Source: Deltaproteobacteria bacterium (lineage in GTDB: Bacteria > Desulfobacterota > Desulfobulbia > Desulfobulbales > Desulfobulbaceae). Taken from it: 8,700 nt of DNA. Positions 6,598-8,700 of this stretch are shown in pieces. Position numbers and translations under genes: made by a program. The notes below the pieces were generated by a model, which saw only the letters and a program-made list of their open reading frames with translations, was not told the origin of the DNA and searched no databases. The stretch is taken from contig JAJRVA010000240.1 of NCBI GenBank assembly GCA_024277485.1, forward strand, positions 1 to 8,700, written 5' to 3'. Every line of letters begins with the position of its first letter. Position 1 is the first letter of the stretch.

Positions 6598-6903
6598 ATG
6601 AACAAATCTGAACTGATTGAAGCTTTGGCGGAAAGGACGAATATGCCCATACGCGAGGCAGGGTCTATCACCAATGCCCTTATTGACACAATGAGTGAAG
6701 CCCTGTCAAAAGGCGAATCCATAGAAATAAGAGGGTTTGGCAGCTTTGTCGTCAAAGAGTATGGTTCGTACACCGGCCGCAACCCGAAAACCGGGGAGAA
6801 AATCAAGGTTTCCCCTAAAAAACTGCCCTTTTTCAAGGTAGGCAAGGATTTGCGGGAGCAGGTCAACCGGAAACAACCAAAAAAGAAAACAGCAAAGAAA
6901 TAA
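6598..6903 (+). CDS. HU/IHF-family nucleoid DNA-binding protein (IHF-beta-like)
   Basis: A 101-residue dimeric DNA-bending protein. MNKSELIEALAERTN (1-15) forms the first helix, followed by the conserved core IEIRGFGSF (42-50). The beta-arm carries GRNPKTGE (60-67), whose Pro63 would intercalate into the minor groove. The segment PFFKVGKDLREQVN (77-90) ends the canonical domain. The start MxKSELIE and the RGFGSF/GRNPKTG combination are closer to IHF-beta than to HU, but single-gene HU/IHF proteins in this group are hard to separate. A lysine-rich tail (91-101, KQPKKKTAKK) extends past the usual end and may add nonspecific DNA binding. GAGGG at 6585-6589 lies 8 nt before the ATG at 6598, so the in-frame GTG at 6589 is rejected. 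The stop is 2 nt from the convergent rimO stop. Confidence 0.93.
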   Translation: MNKSELIEALAERTNMPIREAGSITNALIDTMSEALSKGESIEIRGFGSFVVKEYGSYTGRNPKTGEKIKVSPKKLPFFKVGKDLREQVNRKQPKKKTAKK

Positions 6904-6905
6904 AG

Positions 6906-8264
6906 TTATCTCCCCGCCGGCCCGCCGGCGTTGACGAGCTCTCCAACCAGATCATAGGTATGGGCTTCAGTTATCCGCACCCCGGCTATTTCTCCCTCGT
7001 CTGCTGTCCCTGCTGTAATATAGACACAGCCATCTATCTCCGGGGCCTGAAAACGGGTTCTCCCCTCAAGCAGTAAATCGCTTTCCCCGCTGATACCCTC
7101 TATCAGGACAGGCTCGACACAACCCACATACCGCTGCTGCTTTTTCCTGCTTATTTCCGCCTGCACTTCCATTACCCGGCTGTAGCGCCGGTCCATCACT
7201 TTTTTGTCCACCTTGCCGGGAAAGGTGAATGCCGCGCTGCCATCCTCATCCTCATAGCGGAAGATACCGACATGATCGAGCTGCCAGCGTGAGAGACACA
7301 GTACCATGGTATCAACATCAGACTCTGTCTCGCCGGGAAATCCGACCATGAGGGTCGTCCGGATCACGCATTCCGGGAGATACCTCCAGATCCGGCCCAA
7401 CAGGTTTTCCAGGTCATCTGTCCCGTACCGTCTGTTCATCTTTCTGAGAATCCTGTCGCTGACATGCTGAAAGGGAATATCAAGATAGGGCAGAACACGC
7501 GGCTCGGCGGCCATGAACTCCAGCAGCGCATCACTGATACCCGTGGGATAGAGATAGAGGAGGCGAATCCAGGGAATGTCGGTTTCCGCTGTCAGTGATC
7601 GAATGAGACTTACCAGGTCCGTACCGTCGGCAAGCTCAGCTCCGTACGCTGTCAGGTCCTGGGCAACAAGGGTCAGTTCCCGCACGCCGAGGCTCTGCAG
7701 ATTTTGTGATTCCGCAATCAGGTCCCGGATGGTCCTGCTGCGAAGGCTGCCTCGAATGGAAGGAATCATGCAGTAGGAACAGCGGTTGCTGCATCCTTCG
7801 GTTATTTTCAGGTAAGACCTGAAGGAGGGAGTGGACAGACGCCGCACCGAAGTGCTGTCCATGACAAAACCGGCCGGCCGCAGATCGATCAAAGGATCCC
7901 TGCCCTGCTCTACCCTTCTGATGAGCAGATCAATTTCCTGGAAACCGTCCGTGCCGGTGAAAAGATCCACCTCCGGCAGCTCGTTTTTCAACGCAGCACC
8001 ATAGCGCTGAACAAGGCAGCCGGTCACCACAAGCAGCTTGTCCGGGTCTTCCTGTTTGAATGCCGCCAGCCGGAGGATCTCGTCGATTGCTTCCTCCACG
8101 GCCGGGCCGATAAAACCACAGGTGTTGACCAGCAGGAGATCGGCCTGAGCCGGATCCTCCACAACAGTGTAGCCGTCCCGTTCAAGACTGCCTAACATGA
8201 CCTCGGAGTCCACCAGGTTCTTGGGACACCCGAGGCTGACAAGATGAAGCTTTTTCATGATCAT
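6906..8264 (-). CDS. rimO: Ribosomal protein uS12 methylthiotransferase RimO
   Basis: A radical-SAM enzyme that adds a methylthio group to the beta-carbon of a conserved Asp in ribosomal protein S12. The 452 residues have the usual order. The N-terminal MTTase domain has three cluster cysteines: C13 in SLGCPKN, C49 in NTCGFI and C83 in TGCLVQRY. The radical-SAM core has C158, C162 and C165 (EGCSNRCSYC). The PYLDIPFQH motif is at 259-267, GFPGET at 308-313, and FRYEDEDGSAA (335-345) is of RimO type rather than MiaB type. A C-terminal TRAM-like domain runs from about 378 to 441. The start is ambiguous between ATG 8264 and ATG 8258 (M3); neither has a convincing ribosome binding site. The 3' end is almost contiguous with the convergent HU/IHF-like gene. 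Confidence 0.96.
   Translation of the reverse strand: MIMKKLHLVSLGCPKNLVDSEVMLGSLERDGYTVVEDPAQADLLLVNTCGFIGPAVEEAIDEILRLAAFKQEDPDKLLVVTGCLVQRYGAALKNELPEVDLFTGTDGFQEIDLLIRRVEQGRDPLIDLRPAGFVMDSTSVRRLSTPSFRSYLKITEGCSNRCSYCMIPSIRGSLRSRTIRDLIAESQNLQSLGVRELTLVAQDLTAYGAELADGTDLVSLIRSLTAETDIPWIRLLYLYPTGISDALLEFMAAEPRVLPYLDIPFQHVSDRILRKMNRRYGTDDLENLLGRIWRYLPECVIRTTLMVGFPGETESDVDTMVLCLSRWQLDHVGIFRYEDEDGSAAFTFPGKVDKKVMDRRYSRVMEVQAEISRKKQQRYVGCVEPVLIEGISGESDLLLEGRTRFQAPEIDGCVYITAGTADEGEIAGVRITEAHTYDLVGELVNAGGPAGR
6915..6930. repeat. GC-only inverted repeat at the rimO 3' end
   Basis: CGCCGGC and GCCGGCG are perfect 7-bp arms around a 2-nt centre, inside the last codons of rimO (coding Asn-Ala-Gly-Gly-Pro-Ala-Gly) and 11 nt after the HU/IHF stop. 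With only 2 nt at the centre it would fold as about 5 bp with a 6-nt loop. There is no U tract on either side, so it is not a standard terminator, although it is the only hairpin placed to mark the end of the forward transcript. Confidence 0.4.
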
Positions 8265-8276
8265 GTATCGTACATG
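8262..8276 (-). promoter_or_regulatory. Inverted repeat over the rimO start codon
   Basis: CATGTA (8262-8267) and TACATG (8271-8276) form a perfect 6-bp inverted repeat with a 3-nt spacer. On the rimO strand the second arm contains the AUG at 8264, so a small hairpin in the message would pair that start codon. It could equally be a DNA operator. The second possible start, 8258, lies just beyond it. Confidence 0.35.
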
Positions 8277-8284
8277 CCTGGATC

Positions 8285-8317
8285 AAAAAACCCGGGCCAA
8301 ATAACAATTTATCCGGG
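8285..8317 (-). terminator. Intrinsic-terminator-like hairpin in the rimO leader
   Basis: Read on the reverse strand, CCCGG (8317-8313) pairs with CCGGG (8295-8291). Inside, AAAT pairs with ATTT around a TGTT loop, separated from the outer stem by a small asymmetric bulge. Six T residues follow directly (8290-8285). This is the form of a rho-independent terminator on the same strand as rimO, ending about 20 nt before its start codon. It is either an attenuator for rimO or a second, tandem terminator after atpE. Confidence 0.5.
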
Positions 8318-8393
8318 ATGACTGAGTTTGGATGGTAACCAGGAAAACCATAATCCGCATTGCAGCAAAAACCCAGATATACATCCCGGAGGT
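8318..8393. other. Gap between the two reverse-strand terminators
   Basis: These 76 nt separate the atpE terminator from the hairpin in the rimO leader. If rimO has its own promoter it should lie here, but I find no convincing pair of -35 and -10 elements on the reverse strand (TTGCTG near 8366 has no good partner). On the forward strand there is a GGAGGTG sequence with no start codon suitably placed after it. No gene is seen. Confidence 0.4.
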
Positions 8394-8429
8394 GAAAAAT
8401 AAAAAGGGCTGCAGCACGCTGCAGCCCTT
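8394..8429 (-). terminator. Strong intrinsic terminator after atpE
   Basis: On the reverse strand, AAGGGCTGCAGC and GCTGCAGCCCTT (8429-8404) are perfect 12-bp arms with 2 nt between them, so the top of the stem opens to form the loop. They are followed by a TTTTTATTTTT-like tract down to about 8394. The hairpin begins 32 nt beyond the atpE stop and marks the end of that transcript. The forward strand has no U tract after the hairpin, so it acts in one direction only. Confidence 0.9.
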
Positions 8430-8461
8430 CTGATCAAATGATCACCTTGCGGGAACGCTCT

Positions 8462-8700
8462 TTAGCCGAGCAGCGCATCCTTGAAGGGGTTTGCGTACAG
8501 CAGGATAAAGGCGATAACCAGACCATAAATCGCGATGGACTCAACCAGAGCCATACCAAGGATCATGGTGGTGGTGATAGCGCCTTTGGCCTCAGGGTTA
8601 CGGGCAACACCTGAGCAGGCGCCGTTGAGACCGTGTCCCATGCCGATACCGGCGCCCAGTCCGGCAAAACCGATTGCGTGTGCTGCAGCGATGCAGACAA
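8462..8700 (-). CDS. atpE: ATP synthase F0 subunit c, C-terminal part (gene runs off the right edge)
   Basis: The proteolipid that forms the rotating c-ring of F-type ATP synthase in the inner membrane. The visible 78 codons give two hydrophobic helices joined by the polar loop ARNPEAKG. The first has the glycine-rich pattern [11 protein letters not shown]. The second is [23 protein letters not shown] with the ion-carrying glutamate at visible residue 53. The C-terminus is FKDALLG followed by TAA at 8462-8464. Only the first dozen or so residues, including the start, should be missing. Other atp genes are probably beyond the edge, but none is visible. An intrinsic terminator lies just downstream, so atpE is the last gene of its transcript. 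Confidence 0.96.
   Translation of the reverse strand, partial: VCIAAAHAIGFAGLGAGIGMGHGLNGACSGVARNPEAKGAITTTMILGMALVESIAIYGLVIAFILLYANPFKDALLG

Noticed and set aside
8388..8432. GGAGGTG followed by a short forward frame across the atpE terminator
   Set aside because: The GTG frame has no ribosome binding site of its own, yields only about 13 codons and simply reads through the terminator hairpin.
8431..8444. TGATCA-AA-TGATCA repeat between the atpE stop and its terminator
   Set aside because: Two copies of a short self-palindrome; too short to support an operator or element, and the adjacent 12-bp hairpin explains the terminator function.
1..8700. Mobile elements, CRISPR arrays, toxin-antitoxin pairs, tRNA or rRNA genes, defence islands
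   Set aside because: No direct-repeat arrays, transposase or integrase motifs, or tRNA-like cloverleaf sequences were seen on either strand; the region reads as core chromosome.

Overview
The window looks like an ordinary chromosomal region of a Gram-negative, menaquinone-using anaerobe. Protein style (chorismate synthase with [15 protein letters not shown], cbpA-cbpM pair, UbiD-family decarboxylase, RimO, an F-type c subunit with a glutamate ion carrier) and a fairly GC-rich composition suggest a deltaproteobacterium (Desulfobacterota, perhaps Desulfobulbales). That assignment is inference from memory of the families; no search was run. I see no phage, insertion sequence, CRISPR array, tRNA or rRNA.

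Layout. (1) Positions 1-1163, minus strand: an aroK-aroC pair for the shikimate pathway. aroC starts 3 nt after the aroK stop and runs off the left edge. A sigma70-like promoter lies at 1238-1266. (2) Positions 1296-2555, plus strand: the DnaJ-like co-chaperone CbpA and its modulator CbpM. (3) Positions 2599-5662, plus strand: a good sigma70-type promoter and a structured leader precede a glycine-zipper outer-membrane lipoprotein, a YjbQ-family protein, an unrecognised 82-residue His-rich protein and a UbiD-family decarboxylase. The first three genes are 1-2 nt apart and the fourth follows after 23 nt, so this is probably one transcription unit. (4) Positions 5739-6903, plus strand: the pseudouridine synthase RluB and an IHF-beta/HU-like nucleoid protein. 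(5) Positions 6906-8264, minus strand: RimO, whose stop lies 2 nt from the convergent HU/IHF stop. (6) Positions 8394-8700, minus strand: the 3' end of atpE and its strong intrinsic terminator.

Most genes are housekeeping: aromatic amino-acid synthesis, protein folding, rRNA and ribosomal-protein modification, nucleoid structure and energy coupling. I found no convincing new multi-gene system. The points most worth a second look are the rimO leader (a terminator-like hairpin and an inverted repeat over the start codon, with no clear ribosome binding site), the small His-rich protein between yjbQ and the UbiD-family gene, an IHF-consensus-like site in front of the IHF-like gene, and the structured leader of the lipoprotein operon.
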